Below are positions 35,334-43,840 of a stretch of 64,000 nt of DNA, one piece after another. The notes under the pieces were generated by a model. The model was not told where the DNA came from. It did not search any database and saw only the letters and a list, made by a program, of their open reading frames with translations. The DNA is from Desulfomonile tiedjei DSM 6799 (lineage in GTDB: Bacteria > Desulfobacterota > Desulfomonilia > Desulfomonilales > Desulfomonilaceae). A program made the translations under genes and the position numbers. The stretch lies in assembly GCF_000266945.1 (NCBI RefSeq), contig NC_018025.1:5088001-5152000 (forward strand), written 5' to 3'. Every line of letters starts with the position of its first letter. The first letter of the stretch is position 1.

Positions 35334-37385
35334 TCAATGCAAAATTCTTTCCCGCGGCTGACGCTTCTCAGGACGCTGCTTTCCGAATGCTGCTCCAAAA
35401 GTGAGCTGATGCTGTTCCAGCGCACGAATCTGATCCCGTAATTCGGCAGCCTTCTCAAACTCCAGGTCCCGAGCTGCAGCGAACATCCGATCCGTCAGTT
35501 GTTTGATCAGACCGGGAATCTCGTCCGGAGCCACGTCGGGTAGATCGGGTTTCTTCTCAACTTCCACCGTGACGTAATCCTGTTCCGCGAGAGAAGAGAG
35601 GATGTCGGTGATGTTCTTACGAACCGTTTCCGGCGTTATGTCGTTTTCGACATTGTATTCCTGCTGGAGACGCCGTCTTCGCGTGGTCTCCTCCGTAGAC
35701 TTGCGGATGGATTCAGTCATGTGGTCTGCATACAGAATCACCGTGCCTTCCACATTACGAGCAGCCCTACCGGAAGTCTGGATCAGCGAACGCTCCGACC
35801 GCAAGAACCCTTCCTTGTCTGCATCCAGAATAGCAACGAGAGCCACTTCAGGAATATCCAGACCTTCTCGCAGAAGATTGATTCCCACCAGCACGTCGAA
35901 TTTCCCCAAGCGCAGATCGCGAATGATTTCCATGCGTTCTATGGTGTGGATTTCAGAATGCAGGTACTTCACCCGAATTCCCAGGCCTGCATAGTATTCG
36001 GTAAGGTCTTCCGCCATCTTCTTTGTGAGCGTGGTGACCAGCACTCTATGACCCTGATCGATACGTTTGCGGATTTCACCTAAAAGATCGTCCACCTGAT
36101 TGGAAGCGGGCCGCAGTTCAATCATCGGGTCGGTCAGGCCGGTGGGACGAATGATCTGCTCTATTACCCGGTCTTTGCTCCTCTCCAGTTCATATGGGCC
36201 GGGAGTTGCCGAGACGTAAATGGCTTGATTCACGTGAGATTCAAACTCTTCAAACTGCAACGGCCGATTATCCAGCGCACTGGGAAGCCGAAATCCATAA
36301 TCGACCAGGTTCTGTTTTCTGGCTCGATCTCCTCTGAACATGCCGCCCAATTGAGGTATGCTGACATGGGATTCATCGATCATAAACAGGGAATCTTTGG
36401 GAAAATATTCCAGGAGCGTAGGCGGAGGCTCGCCAGCATTGCGGCCGGTGAGATATCGGGAATAGTTCTCGATACCGCTGCAGTAGCCCATTTCCCTGAG
36501 CATCTCCACATCGAATTTGGTTCTTTCCTCTATGCGCTGAGCCTCTATGAAACGATTCTGGTCGCGAAAGAACTCCACCCGCTCTTTCATTTCCTCAAGA
36601 ATGGCATTTACAGACGAAAGCAGTCTGGATCTTTCCGTCACGTAATGGCTTGCCGGATAAATCGCAACCTTTTCGAGCGAGCGAATCACTTTTCCCCTGA
36701 GTGGGTCAATCTCATAGAGTGACTCGACTGTATCGCCAAAGAATTCTATCCGGAGCGCAACCGATTCTTCGTAAGCAGGAAATACTTCAACAACATCGCC
36801 TCGGACTCGAAAGGTTCCCCGGTGGAAGTCTATGTCATTCCTCTCGTACTGGATTTCCACGAGCTTCCGTAACACTGAATCCCTATCGGCGTCCTCTTTA
36901 TCAATGAGGTGCACGAGCATGTTTTGATACGATTCCGGAGATCCGAGACCATAAATACACGAAACCGACGCTACGATTATGACATCCTGCCGTTCCAGAA
37001 GAGATCTTGTCGCAGAATGTCTCATTTTGTCTATCGTTTCGTTGATGCTTGAGTCTTTTTCAATGTACGTGTCAGACTGCGGTATATAGGCTTCCGGCTG
37101 GTAATAGTCATAATAGGATACAAAGTACTCTACCGCATTCTCAGGGAATAATCCTTTGAATTCGGCGAATAATTGAGCAGCCAGCGTCTTGTTCGGGGCA
37201 AGCACGAGCGTGGGTTTTTGCACTCTTTCAATGACATTGGCCATGGTATACGTCTTCCCCGAGCCAGTCACACCCAACAAAACCTGATGCTTCAACCCGT
37301 TCTCCACACCAGTCGCTAAAGCATCTATGGCTTGAGGTTGATCGCCCTTGGGTACGTAATCGGAATATATCTGAAACGGCCGCAT
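35334..37385 (-). CDS. uvrB: UvrABC excinuclease subunit B
   Basis: The DNA damage-verifying helicase of nucleotide excision repair, which receives damaged DNA from UvrA and recruits UvrC. 683 residues from ATG 37385, chosen because GAGG lies nine bases upstream; a TTG nine codons earlier has no site. Motifs: Walker [16 protein letters not shown] near residue 40, the beta-hairpin region [26 protein letters not shown] motif ([20 protein letters not shown]), helicase motif [11 protein letters not shown], and the C-terminal UVR domain [20 protein letters not shown]. The neighbours do not belong to the same pathway, and a large foldback repeat (37425-37585) stands in its 5' region. Confidence 0.97.
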   Translation of the reverse strand: MRPFQIYSDYVPKGDQPQAIDALATGVENGLKHQVLLGVTGSGKTYTMANVIERVQKPTLVLAPNKTLAAQLFAEFKGLFPENAVEYFVSYYDYYQPEAYIPQSDTYIEKDSSINETIDKMRHSATRSLLERQDVIIVASVSCIYGLGSPESYQNMLVHLIDKEDADRDSVLRKLVEIQYERNDIDFHRGTFRVRGDVVEVFPAYEESVALRIEFFGDTVESLYEIDPLRGKVIRSLEKVAIYPASHYVTERSRLLSSVNAILEEMKERVEFFRDQNRFIEAQRIEERTKFDVEMLREMGYCSGIENYSRYLTGRNAGEPPPTLLEYFPKDSLFMIDESHVSIPQLGGMFRGDRARKQNLVDYGFRLPSALDNRPLQFEEFESHVNQAIYVSATPGPYELERSKDRVIEQIIRPTGLTDPMIELRPASNQVDDLLGEIRKRIDQGHRVLVTTLTKKMAEDLTEYYAGLGIRVKYLHSEIHTIERMEIIRDLRLGKFDVLVGINLLREGLDIPEVALVAILDADKEGFLRSERSLIQTSGRAARNVEGTVILYADHMTESIRKSTEETTRRRRLQQEYNVENDITPETVRKNITDILSSLAEQDYVTVEVEKKPDLPDVAPDEIPGLIKQLTDRMFAAARDLEFEKAAELRDQIRALEQHQLTFGAAFGKQRPEKRQPRERILH

Positions 37386-37424
37386 GTATCTGTTCCTCAA
37401 CTTCGTATTCAAGGCAGTAATATC

Positions 37425-37585
37425 GGGGAAACCCTTCTTGTAAGAAGTGTTTCCCCGAACCCCATCCCAAGAACTTTCAATATTTGGCTACATCCTTGTT
37501 TGCTTCGCAAACTAACGATGCAGCCGAAATGTTGAAAATTTCTTGGAAGAGCTTGGGAAACCTCTTCTACAAAGAAAGTTCCTCC
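37425..37585. repeat. 161-bp foldback (near-palindromic) element upstream of uvrB
   Basis: The whole stretch is one imperfect inverted repeat centred on base 37505: the left arm runs GGGGAAACCCTTCTTG... ...CCAAGAAC...TTTCAA...CATCC...TGTTTG, the loop is CTTCG, and the right arm mirrors it, CAAAC...GATG...TTGAAA...TTCTTGG...GGGAAACC...GGAGG at the far end. In addition the left end itself is a 32-bp palindrome (37425-37456). Part of the same end sequence recurs at 61041-61067. It begins 40 bp before the uvrB start codon, so it lies in or near the uvrB leader. Confidence 0.82.
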
Positions 37586-37620
37586 AACACTACTACTTAA
37601 ATGCGAACATATGACGTTCT

Positions 37621-38142
37621 TCATTTTAAAGATGGTTTAAGGATCTTAAGGGAATTATGGATTTTCCGTATTACTTTTTCCAGGTTCTTGAATCCCTCGG
37701 TTCGATCCGAAATCACCATCTGGAGCACTCGTTCCTCAGCAATGTAATACTGTACAAGCTGGACAAGCTGTAGACCGCGATGATCTTTATAAAGAAAAAT
37801 AGTGTAGCCTTGAGTTCCGTCAAGTCCCTTAATTTTACCCTCTTCGAGAACCGAGCTATTCTTCATCTCCTGTTTCAGCTTTCGGAAGAGGTCTGCAATC
37901 GTTTCTGCCGTAACAGGACCTTTCTTTTGGCGCTCCTGGATGAAAACGCTTATTCTTAAGGTGGCTCCTGGGTGAAAGATCTTGATCTCGTTCTCTCCGG
38001 CAGTTTTCAGGGTCATGGATGTCGGGTAATCGAACGTGAATCTCCCCGCCGGATCGGCATATTTCGAAAAACCGTCTTGCCCGGATGCAGTTCCCGAAAG
38101 CACTATCGAGAGGATGATTATGAGAAACGTTGCTCGCGTCAT
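37621..38142 (-). CDS. Hypothetical exported protein
   Basis: A 173-residue exported protein, family not recognised. The start at ATG 38142 overlaps the stop of the gene before it by one base (TGATG), so translation is coupled; the frame's earlier GTG would lie inside that gene. Signal peptide MTRATFLIIILSIVLSGTAS, then a single domain with YADPAGRFTFDYPTSMTL, which looks like the PsbP/DUF1795-type N-terminal beta strand, LRISVFIQERQKKGPVTAET and GTQGYTIFLYKDHRGLQLVQ. Likely periplasmic. The short form of the PsbP-like fold is my best guess. Confidence 0.7.
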   Translation of the reverse strand: MTRATFLIIILSIVLSGTASGQDGFSKYADPAGRFTFDYPTSMTLKTAGENEIKIFHPGATLRISVFIQERQKKGPVTAETIADLFRKLKQEMKNSSVLEEGKIKGLDGTQGYTIFLYKDHRGLQLVQLVQYYIAEERVLQMVISDRTEGFKNLEKVIRKIHNSLKILKPSLK

Positions 38143-39035
38143 CACTCCTCGCGACTCCACCCGCGTTTACGACGTGTCGATTTTTCTTCCTTTTCATCAG
38201 CAGGAGGACGCTTTAGGTCCGACAATGCCTGCCCAAGGGTTCGTGCCAATTCGTACGTTGCGATTTGCAGGCCGTTGATTATTCTCGACCTGAACCACCG
38301 ATCCGGTTCGGATTCGCGGAATACTGCCAGATTTTCCAATTCCTTGTCGCTCAAGTGCCTGAATGTGTAGGCGATGGTTGTGATTGCCGTTTCCCCTATT
38401 CTGCTCTTTTCAAAGCCGAGCCCTTTTTCCACCATACCGATTTTTTCGTGTAATCGGTCGTCGTTTGCTGCATTTTCAGGGTCCGATCCGGAGAGCAGTC
38501 CTTTAATGACACTTTTTACGAGAACTTGATTGTTGCCATAAACATCTTCTGCCACAACGATTCTTCTCATAAGCTCTAAACGTTCGTCATCCTGTGATGC
38601 AGCCATCTTTCGGCTTTCTCGAATATTCTTCAGCAGAGCGGGATCCAGAGCGTTTTCCTGGGCGCGTGCAACTTTTTTTCCCAGAGACGATTCATAAAAT
38701 TCTACTACTTTTCCGAGATATTCCTGTTTCAACTCATCTCGGATAGAAGAGCGCAAGATTTTCAGCAGGGTATCTTGGGCGGAATTCTTCTTAAGCAACG
38801 CTTCGGTTTCGTTCCTCGATCTGGAGTCCGGAAACACATCGGAGGGAACCGAGGCCAAGACAGATTTCGGCAAGGCGTCGAGCTGACCTGATATACCGGA
38901 AATTCTGAGTGCTTGATCGATCAGACTGTCTGTGCGATCGGCGAATGTCGCCTGAGAGGTAAACAAGACCAGAAAAAGCGTCAATACAACTGATGCGCAG
39001 CTTGATCGTCGAGGTATCGTGTTGATGTCCTGCAA
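38142..39035 (-). CDS. Hypothetical exported helical protein
   Basis: A 297-residue exported protein, mainly helical. The start is TTG 39035 with AAAGGTG eight bases upstream; no ATG fits before the signal peptide (SCASVVLTLFLVLFTSQATF). The mature part opens DSLIDQALRISGISGQLDAL and has LKQEYLGKVVEFYESSLGKK, a pattern seen in DUF2059-like proteins, and ends in a basic tail STRRKRGWSREE. One-base overlap with the next gene and a 13-bp gap after the thioesterase gene make a three-gene operon. Function unknown. Confidence 0.72.
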   Translation of the reverse strand: MQDINTIPRRSSCASVVLTLFLVLFTSQATFADRTDSLIDQALRISGISGQLDALPKSVLASVPSDVFPDSRSRNETEALLKKNSAQDTLLKILRSSIRDELKQEYLGKVVEFYESSLGKKVARAQENALDPALLKNIRESRKMAASQDDERLELMRRIVVAEDVYGNNQVLVKSVIKGLLSGSDPENAANDDRLHEKIGMVEKGLGFEKSRIGETAITTIAYTFRHLSDKELENLAVFRESEPDRWFRSRIINGLQIATYELARTLGQALSDLKRPPADEKEEKSTRRKRGWSREE

Positions 39036-39048
39036 TTGGGTTACACCT

Positions 39049-39483
39049 TTAAAGCGAATGGAATTCCGAAGGAATCTGTTTCAGTTCCCCTTCCGGACTG
39101 ACGGCCACCAGAGTAACCGTTGCTGTAATAAGATAATCCCGAGGCTCGCCTTGACGGGTTATTATCTGTTTGACAACAATTCTGAACCGCGTCGTGCTTT
39201 CAATCCAGGTCCGTACGACCAGGGAATCCCCCAGTTTTGCGGGAGCATGGAATACAATCTCGACCTTGTGCACCATGAACAGGTACCCGTTATTGTGGTA
39301 CTCCGCGACGCTCGACAAACGCTTTTCAACGTATTCCGTACGGGCTCGTTCCAGGAATTTTAAGTAATTGGCATGATATACTACTCCCATGCAGTCTGTA
39401 TCCTCGTAGTACACCTTGCATTCGAAGAGCAGCTCTACCGGACGTGTCGGTCTGGTTGCCGACTTGGATTCCACAGGCTCCAA
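39049..39483 (-). CDS. YbgC/FadM-type acyl-CoA thioesterase
   Basis: A 144-residue hot-dog fold thioesterase that hydrolyses acyl-CoA; members of the YbgC group act on short-chain or aromatic acyl-CoAs. The active-site pattern is VYYEDTDCMGVVYHANYLKF with the catalytic Asp of the DTD motif about residue 30, followed by LERARTEYVEKRL and FMVHKVEIVFHAPAKLGDSL. Start TTG 39483 with AAAGGA seven bases upstream. A fragment of a second copy, with the same start and ribosome site, lies at 41356-41439. First gene of an operon with two exported proteins. Confidence 0.9.
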   Translation of the reverse strand: MEPVESKSATRPTRPVELLFECKVYYEDTDCMGVVYHANYLKFLERARTEYVEKRLSSVAEYHNNGYLFMVHKVEIVFHAPAKLGDSLVVRTWIESTTRFRIVVKQIITRQGEPRDYLITATVTLVAVSPEGELKQIPSEFHSL

Positions 39484-39615
39484 GGTCGTGTCCTTTCAGA
39501 AGATATTTCTGAAACGCGTTGAAACGCCTTCGGCGGCAGGATAGCAAAGAAATGCATATTCTTCTAGCCAGCCGTCTCTGGTAGTGTAGGAAAAAGGAAT
39601 CGCAGAGGATGTGGG

Positions 39616-39792
39616 ATGCAAAAGATTGAAATGGCCGGATTCATAATAGCGCCAGTAGTTGGGCTGTCCGGTGTCTTAGTAATTGCTGCAGCAATTCTGT
39701 TGCAGGCGACCGGGGCTCTCGCATTACATACAGTCAGTCTCAATCCTGAAAAATCCGGTAGAATGACGGAAAGCCACTTTCAACGCCAATAG
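39616..39792 (+). CDS. Possible small membrane protein
   Basis: A 58-residue frame with one hydrophobic segment, MAGFIIAPVVGLSGVLVIAA extended by AILLQATGALAL. AGAGGA lies nine bases before the ATG. It overlaps the 3' end of the minus-strand gene 39780-40139 by 13 bases. Too short to be sure; supported only by the ribosome site and the clear membrane segment. Confidence 0.3.
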   Translation: MQKIEMAGFIIAPVVGLSGVLVIAAAILLQATGALALHTVSLNPEKSGRMTESHFQRQ

Positions 39793-40139
39793 TGTTGCAT
39801 GGATCGAAAGACGAATATGATACCTATTCCGAACGCCAAGAACCACCAGTATGTACGTCGAGAACGTGGTGAAGGCGAAGCGTAAAATCTGGAGATGCTG
39901 ATCCATATGAGCCCGATACCACAAACTGCGTCTGTTATGGGAGTAACCCATCCGGGTACTCTGAGTTTCGTCAAATCAAGGAAGCCTTCCGCTATCAAAT
40001 TAGCACCGAATCCAAAGCACATGATCATACCAAATAAGGGATCGCCCTCCTTTACCCAGAAGAACATACCCAAGATAACGCAAAGTGCTCCGGCAAATAG
40101 ACAGGTTAACGCGTTGAGATGGTTTAACAGGAGATCCAT
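39780..40139 (-). CDS. Hypothetical small membrane protein
   Basis: 119 residues from ATG 40139, which has GGAG eight bases upstream; three or four hydrophobic helices (LTCLFAGALCVILGMFFWV, MIMCFGFGANLIAEGFLDL, VTPITDAVCGIGLIWISISR, WWFLAFGIGIIFVFRSM). Family not recognised. It stands alone in a repeat-rich stretch: a duplicated ~165-bp segment lies just upstream (40317-40480). Confidence 0.65.
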   Translation of the reverse strand: MDLLLNHLNALTCLFAGALCVILGMFFWVKEGDPLFGMIMCFGFGANLIAEGFLDLTKLRVPGWVTPITDAVCGIGLIWISISRFYASPSPRSRRTYWWFLAFGIGIIFVFRSMQHYWR

Positions 40140-40316
40140 GCTCTTTGCTCCTCGGATTCCATACAACGAAATCAGACTTGGCTCGAAAGAACCTAACAGT
40201 AGATGGGATATTATGGAAGTTTTTTCAATTCAGTATTTTTGATCTTTTTCTGATCAGTGTTGTGCCTCTCCATATATTGCATTTTGTCTGGGCGTCTGAT
40301 TTCACTACAGATGGCT

Positions 40317-40480
40317 CAATGACCACAAAAAGAAGAAGCAGCGCCCTGCTTCCTCTTTCTTTCTTGTACCCATATTGGCCCATCGGGAGGGAAAATAGAT
40401 GGAACTTTAGGAAACTAGATGAATCTTGAGATTACAACTTTTCCTGGCAGTTTTCAATTGTTGTAATCACTTCCCACTCA
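40317..40480. repeat. Duplicated intergenic segment, copy 1
   Basis: Aligns with 41162-41321 in the same orientation: both share AATGACCACAAAAA, CTTCCTCTTT, GCCCATCGGGAGGGAAAATA, GAAACTTGAGATTACAAC-like and CAATCACTTCCC blocks, with scattered differences and small gaps. In each case it ends a short way from a minus-strand gene or gene fragment. Confidence 0.72.
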
Positions 40481-40503
40481 CGTACCATCTTGCCGAAACC
40501 ATC

Positions 40504-40947
40504 TTAAATGGCTACGTCTGATTCGTCTTTGGTGCGTAGTTTCTTCATAGCCTTAAACCAATCCGAGGAGGCCCGCTGACACAGGAGTACTGCAGCCCCG
40601 CTTTGAAGACCTATTTGGACAATTTCAACATAGTCCAAGTAAGCACCAACTGGGCCAAATGAATCTGAATGTCCGGAAGGCGGAGTCAAGCGTAAGACGG
40701 AAAGGAGCGTACCTAAAACAACTACGATCAGGAAAAGAATTCGTGCCCAATTTCGCCCTCTAGCAATCATGTAGCATATTAGCGCCATCACTGTGAGCAA
40801 TGTTACCGTTATAGGCCATGAGGGGCTCATCCTGATTGTTGAGCACAGGGTCAAAAAGACTACCATAGAAAGCCATATACTCAAGCAGAGCATATAAACC
40901 GCGATTGTGATCGTCCATGGCCTCTTAAGCATTGCGTCTTCTTTCAT
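40504..40947 (-). CDS. Hypothetical membrane protein
   Basis: 147 residues from ATG 40947 (AGAGGA six bases upstream; the frame extends 40 codons further without a better site). Four hydrophobic helices: TITIAVYMLCLSIWLSMVVF, ITVTLLTVMALICYMIA, ILFLIVVVLGTLLSVLRL and VEIVQIGLQSGAAVLLC. The pattern of helix spacing with ARGRNWARILFLI between helices 2 and 3 resembles small four-helix proteins sometimes annotated as DUF-type membrane proteins; no function known. Lies between the two copies of the duplicated segment. Confidence 0.65.
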   Translation of the reverse strand: MKEDAMLKRPWTITIAVYMLCLSIWLSMVVFLTLCSTIRMSPSWPITVTLLTVMALICYMIARGRNWARILFLIVVVLGTLLSVLRLTPPSGHSDSFGPVGAYLDYVEIVQIGLQSGAAVLLCQRASSDWFKAMKKLRTKDESDVAI

Positions 40948-41161
40948 GCAGCATCCTCTGTCAGAACGTCTTTTCACTATTTGACGTGCTGCGATATACC
41001 ACTTCAGGCTCGTCGTGATGTGCAGTTCTTCTCTGAGTTTGCTGTGAATCTGTTCAAGCTTCTCCAAAAGTCTTATTGGTGAACATCTTTAGAGTCAAGG
41101 AAGTTTTGAGGAGTGGGGCAGCGAAGCCAAACTGTGGGTCTGCTCTCCCGAAAAACTCGTC

Positions 41162-41321
41162 GAATGACCACAAAAAAGGATGCAGCTCCCCGCTTCCTCT
41201 TTTTTTCTTGTGCCCAAATTGTGCCCATCGGGAGGGAAAATAGGTCAAACTTTAAGAAACCAGATGAAACTTGAGATTACAACCTTCCTTACTGGTTTCC
41301 GATGGTTGCAATCACTTCCCC
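41162..41321. repeat. Duplicated intergenic segment, copy 2
   Basis: Counterpart of 40317-40480. It is followed at 41356 by the thioesterase gene fragment, so the duplication and the fragment may have arisen in one event. Confidence 0.7.
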
Positions 41322-41355
41322 TGTGATAAATTGAGATTATCGAAATGTCCAGAAT

Positions 41356-41439
41356 GTCCTCGTAGTACACCTTGCATTCGAAGAGAGGCTCTACCGGACG
41401 TGAAACCGCTTTGGCCGACGTGGTTTCTTTCGTGTCCAA
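41356..41439 (-). pseudogene. 5' fragment of a second YbgC-type thioesterase gene
   Basis: Starting from a TTG at 41439, 28 codons match the start of the thioesterase at 39049-39483: both contain RPVEPLFECKVYYED or RPVELLFECKVYYED, and the bases before the start (GAAAGGAC) are shared too. After the Asp just before the active-site motif the similarity ends and the frame runs into unrelated sequence. The rest of the gene is gone. Confidence 0.7.
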
Positions 41440-41590
41440 GGTTCGGGTCCTTTCGAATGACTTCCGGGTCGAACAGTGACGGACAGCATAACGGATTCCG
41501 CGTCAACAGAAAACCCCTCGCTTGCAGAAGCCAATTTGAGGACATGTCATTACCAGGGGCGAACCAATATCCGTTTGAGCGTAGGAGTAT

Positions 41591-41690
41591 TGGTAGGTAC
41601 CGTGCCTCCGTGCCGGCACACCTTAAATGTACTCAATGATATCAAGATAATGGACCGACAGAGACGCCGGTCCCCACTAATATCTTATGG
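41591..41690. repeat. Foldback repeat family A, copy 3
   Basis: Begins GGTAGGTACCGTGCCTCCG and ends GACGCCGGTCCCCACT; closest in its centre to copy 1 (ATGATATC block). Lies in the 330-bp gap left of IS1182 copy 2. Confidence 0.78.
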
Positions 41691-41792
41691 ATTATGCCCT
41701 TAGCTCCGCCAATTACCAGCATCGCATTGGGGCGCCACTCATCAAGGTTCAAAAGTCCCGAAGGGACGGACCGTGGGTAGCCACGGGTTGAC

Positions 41793-43473
41793 GAAAGCGT
41801 CTCAAAACCTGCGCACTGCGGCGAATCACGCAAGCCGGACGGGAGGACCTGCTTCTGGGAAAAAAGCAGTCCCGTCAAGTGAAGATCAGGCGAGGTTCGA
41901 TCCGAGTGTACTGTCCGTTATAAGGTCATGGTCTCCCTCCGGCTGCTTACGTGAATGCCACCTCGCCGGATACCCAATGGTGGTAGAGCTTCCTGAGATT
42001 TATGGTCGTGCAAATAAGGTCCCACTGGGCCTTTACGTTGTCGATTCCGGCCACGGTCCATCGCCGAAAGCTTAATGCGCTCTTGATCCAGGCAAACGGT
42101 GGCTCGATAATCTTCTTTCGAGTCTTCAGGCGCTCTTTGTTCTCTGGTTTTTCCCTCTTGCTGCGGTGTCGTTCTAGGGCCGCCTCGTAAACGCTGAGGT
42201 CTATGAGGCGTCCGTTCTTGCTCTTGGAGCATTTCCAGCGATTGGGACACGTTAGAAAATCCTTGCAGTGATACCTGCGAACCTCATTGTGGTTCTTGCC
42301 GTTAATTTTCCGCTGATGAAAAGGCAACAAGCGCCCTTCAGGGCATATGAAGCAATCACGCTCCTGATCAAAGACGAACCGGGATCGGTGATAGAGATCC
42401 TCATCCGCACCTCTCTCGGAAACAATTTCCCCTGACGATTTCCCGATAAGAATGCCGTATTCTCGCTCATGGGCCAGACCTATCTGCCCTGAGGAAAAAT
42501 ATCCCCCGTCCGCCACATTTTCCTCTGCCACAGCGCCCAGATTCTCTTTCACCTTGTCGAGCATGGGGACCAATTGCCCGTTGTCGGCCCCATCCGTGAC
42601 CACATCTGCGGCCACGATAAGGCCGCTCTTTTGGTCGGCAACCGCCTGAGCGTTGTACGACAAGTCTTTGGTCCGGCGATTCTTCATAAAGCGAGCTTCC
42701 GGTTCCGAAGGGTGAACTGACTTCTTGTCCGATTCATCCAACTCCTTCAGAGCCTCTTGTATCCGCTGTTTCCGTTTCAATCCGTCTTGCATGGACTGCG
42801 GAAGGCGATACTCACCGGTCTCTTCCCGCTCGGCTCTCTCTATCTCAGTCATCGCATCGGCAATCGTGCGGTCCAATCTCTCCGAAACACTTTCCAGAAA
42901 CCTCTCCAGGTGCTCACGACCCCGAGCCTTGTCGTTGGATGAGACGGCTTGGATCTTGGTCCCGTCCACGGCATGAAGAGCTAGACCGATCAGATCGGCC
43001 TTCAGAGCAACACGAATCGACTGTCTGAACAGATGCCTCAATGATTTCTTGTTCGCCTTGAAGAATCGCCATAAGGAATTATGATCCGGAGCATTCATCC
43101 CCGTCAGCCAAATCAGCCCCATATTCTCAAGGCAACCCTTCTCAAGCTTACGGGTACTCCTGATCCGATTGAAGTATCCGAAAAGCCACACCTTCAACAG
43201 AAGATCTGGCGCATACGGAGGACGTCCTGTATCGCTGTCGGGAACCTCGATTCCCAACTCGGACAGATCCAAGGAATCCACGAAATCTCGGATAAAGCGC
43301 GCCGGGTGATCCTTAGCCACCCAGTCTTCCACTGACGGCGGAAACATCAAGATCTGTTCGTAATCGGCCCGGATCTGTTTGCCCATGACAGCCTCGTGGT
43401 TGTTGAATTCCTCTCCTTTCTAGTACATCTCTTGGCAAATCGCGAGCCCAAAATGGAGTTTTGAGACAGTTTC
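41793..43473 (-). mobile_element. IS1182-family insertion sequence, copy 2 (1681 bp), no target duplication
   Basis: Same length and ends as copy 1 but in the opposite orientation. The 4 bases outside are TGAC (41789-41792) on the left and GCAA (43474-43477) on the right, so there is no target duplication. Its left outside sequence, CCACGGGTTGAC, equals that of copy 1; its right outside sequence is the same family B block, in the same join (CCCGTGGGTTTGC when read outward), as at the MITE 49636. Confidence 0.92.
41947..43386 (-). CDS. IS1182-family transposase (copy 2)
   Basis: 479 residues, same protein as at 33510-34949, with one silent base difference in the DNA. Intact. With copy 1 it forms a pair of 1.68-kb inverted repeats around 6.7 kb that includes uvrB, so homologous recombination could invert that segment. 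Confidence 0.93.
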   Translation of the reverse strand: MGKQIRADYEQILMFPPSVEDWVAKDHPARFIRDFVDSLDLSELGIEVPDSDTGRPPYAPDLLLKVWLFGYFNRIRSTRKLEKGCLENMGLIWLTGMNAPDHNSLWRFFKANKKSLRHLFRQSIRVALKADLIGLALHAVDGTKIQAVSSNDKARGREHLERFLESVSERLDRTIADAMTEIERAEREETGEYRLPQSMQDGLKRKQRIQEALKELDESDKKSVHPSEPEARFMKNRRTKDLSYNAQAVADQKSGLIVAADVVTDGADNGQLVPMLDKVKENLGAVAEENVADGGYFSSGQIGLAHEREYGILIGKSSGEIVSERGADEDLYHRSRFVFDQERDCFICPEGRLLPFHQRKINGKNHNEVRRYHCKDFLTCPNRWKCSKSKNGRLIDLSVYEAALERHRSKREKPENKERLKTRKKIIEPPFAWIKSALSFRRWTVAGIDNVKAQWDLICTTINLRKLYHHWVSGEVAFT

Positions 43474-43659
43474 GCAAACCCGTGGGCAGCGGCGTCACAG
43501 TATAAAGGCTTGGACCCTGAAAGGGTCAATCATTCGGTTCATCTGAGTTCAAGGTTGAACGATGGTAGACCCCGCCAGGGTCCTCACTGCTCGGTTTGGC
43601 TACAATTCTTTCCATGGGTTGCACCCATGGCTACGATTTGGATCGCCCCGTTGGGGCTC
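43474..43659. repeat. Repeat family B block beside IS1182 copy 2
   Basis: 186 bp that aligns, reversed, with 49453-49635 at high identity, including CCATGGGTTGCACCCATGG (a perfect palindrome arm pair), GGACCCTGAAAGGGTC-type and GCCCCGTTGGGGC hairpins. No gene. Confidence 0.8.
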
Positions 43660-43840
43660 CGACTGGCACGTCTCAGCCACATAAGCGCCAATAGCGGAGC
43701 CAAAGGAACAATCCAACATCTTATATTGGAGCGTGGTATAAACACCCGAATTTTTGACAATCGCCTGAAATCAGCCTCTTGAATCAGGAGATTGTCCCGC
43801 TAGACGCAGAATCGCTGCATGCCTTGTGATGAACCGCGTG

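Noticed and set aside
33423-43473. Composite transposon carrying uvrB between two IS1182 copies
   Set aside because: The outer flanks are TGAC and GCAA and do not match; copy 1 has its own complete duplication, so the copies arrived separately.
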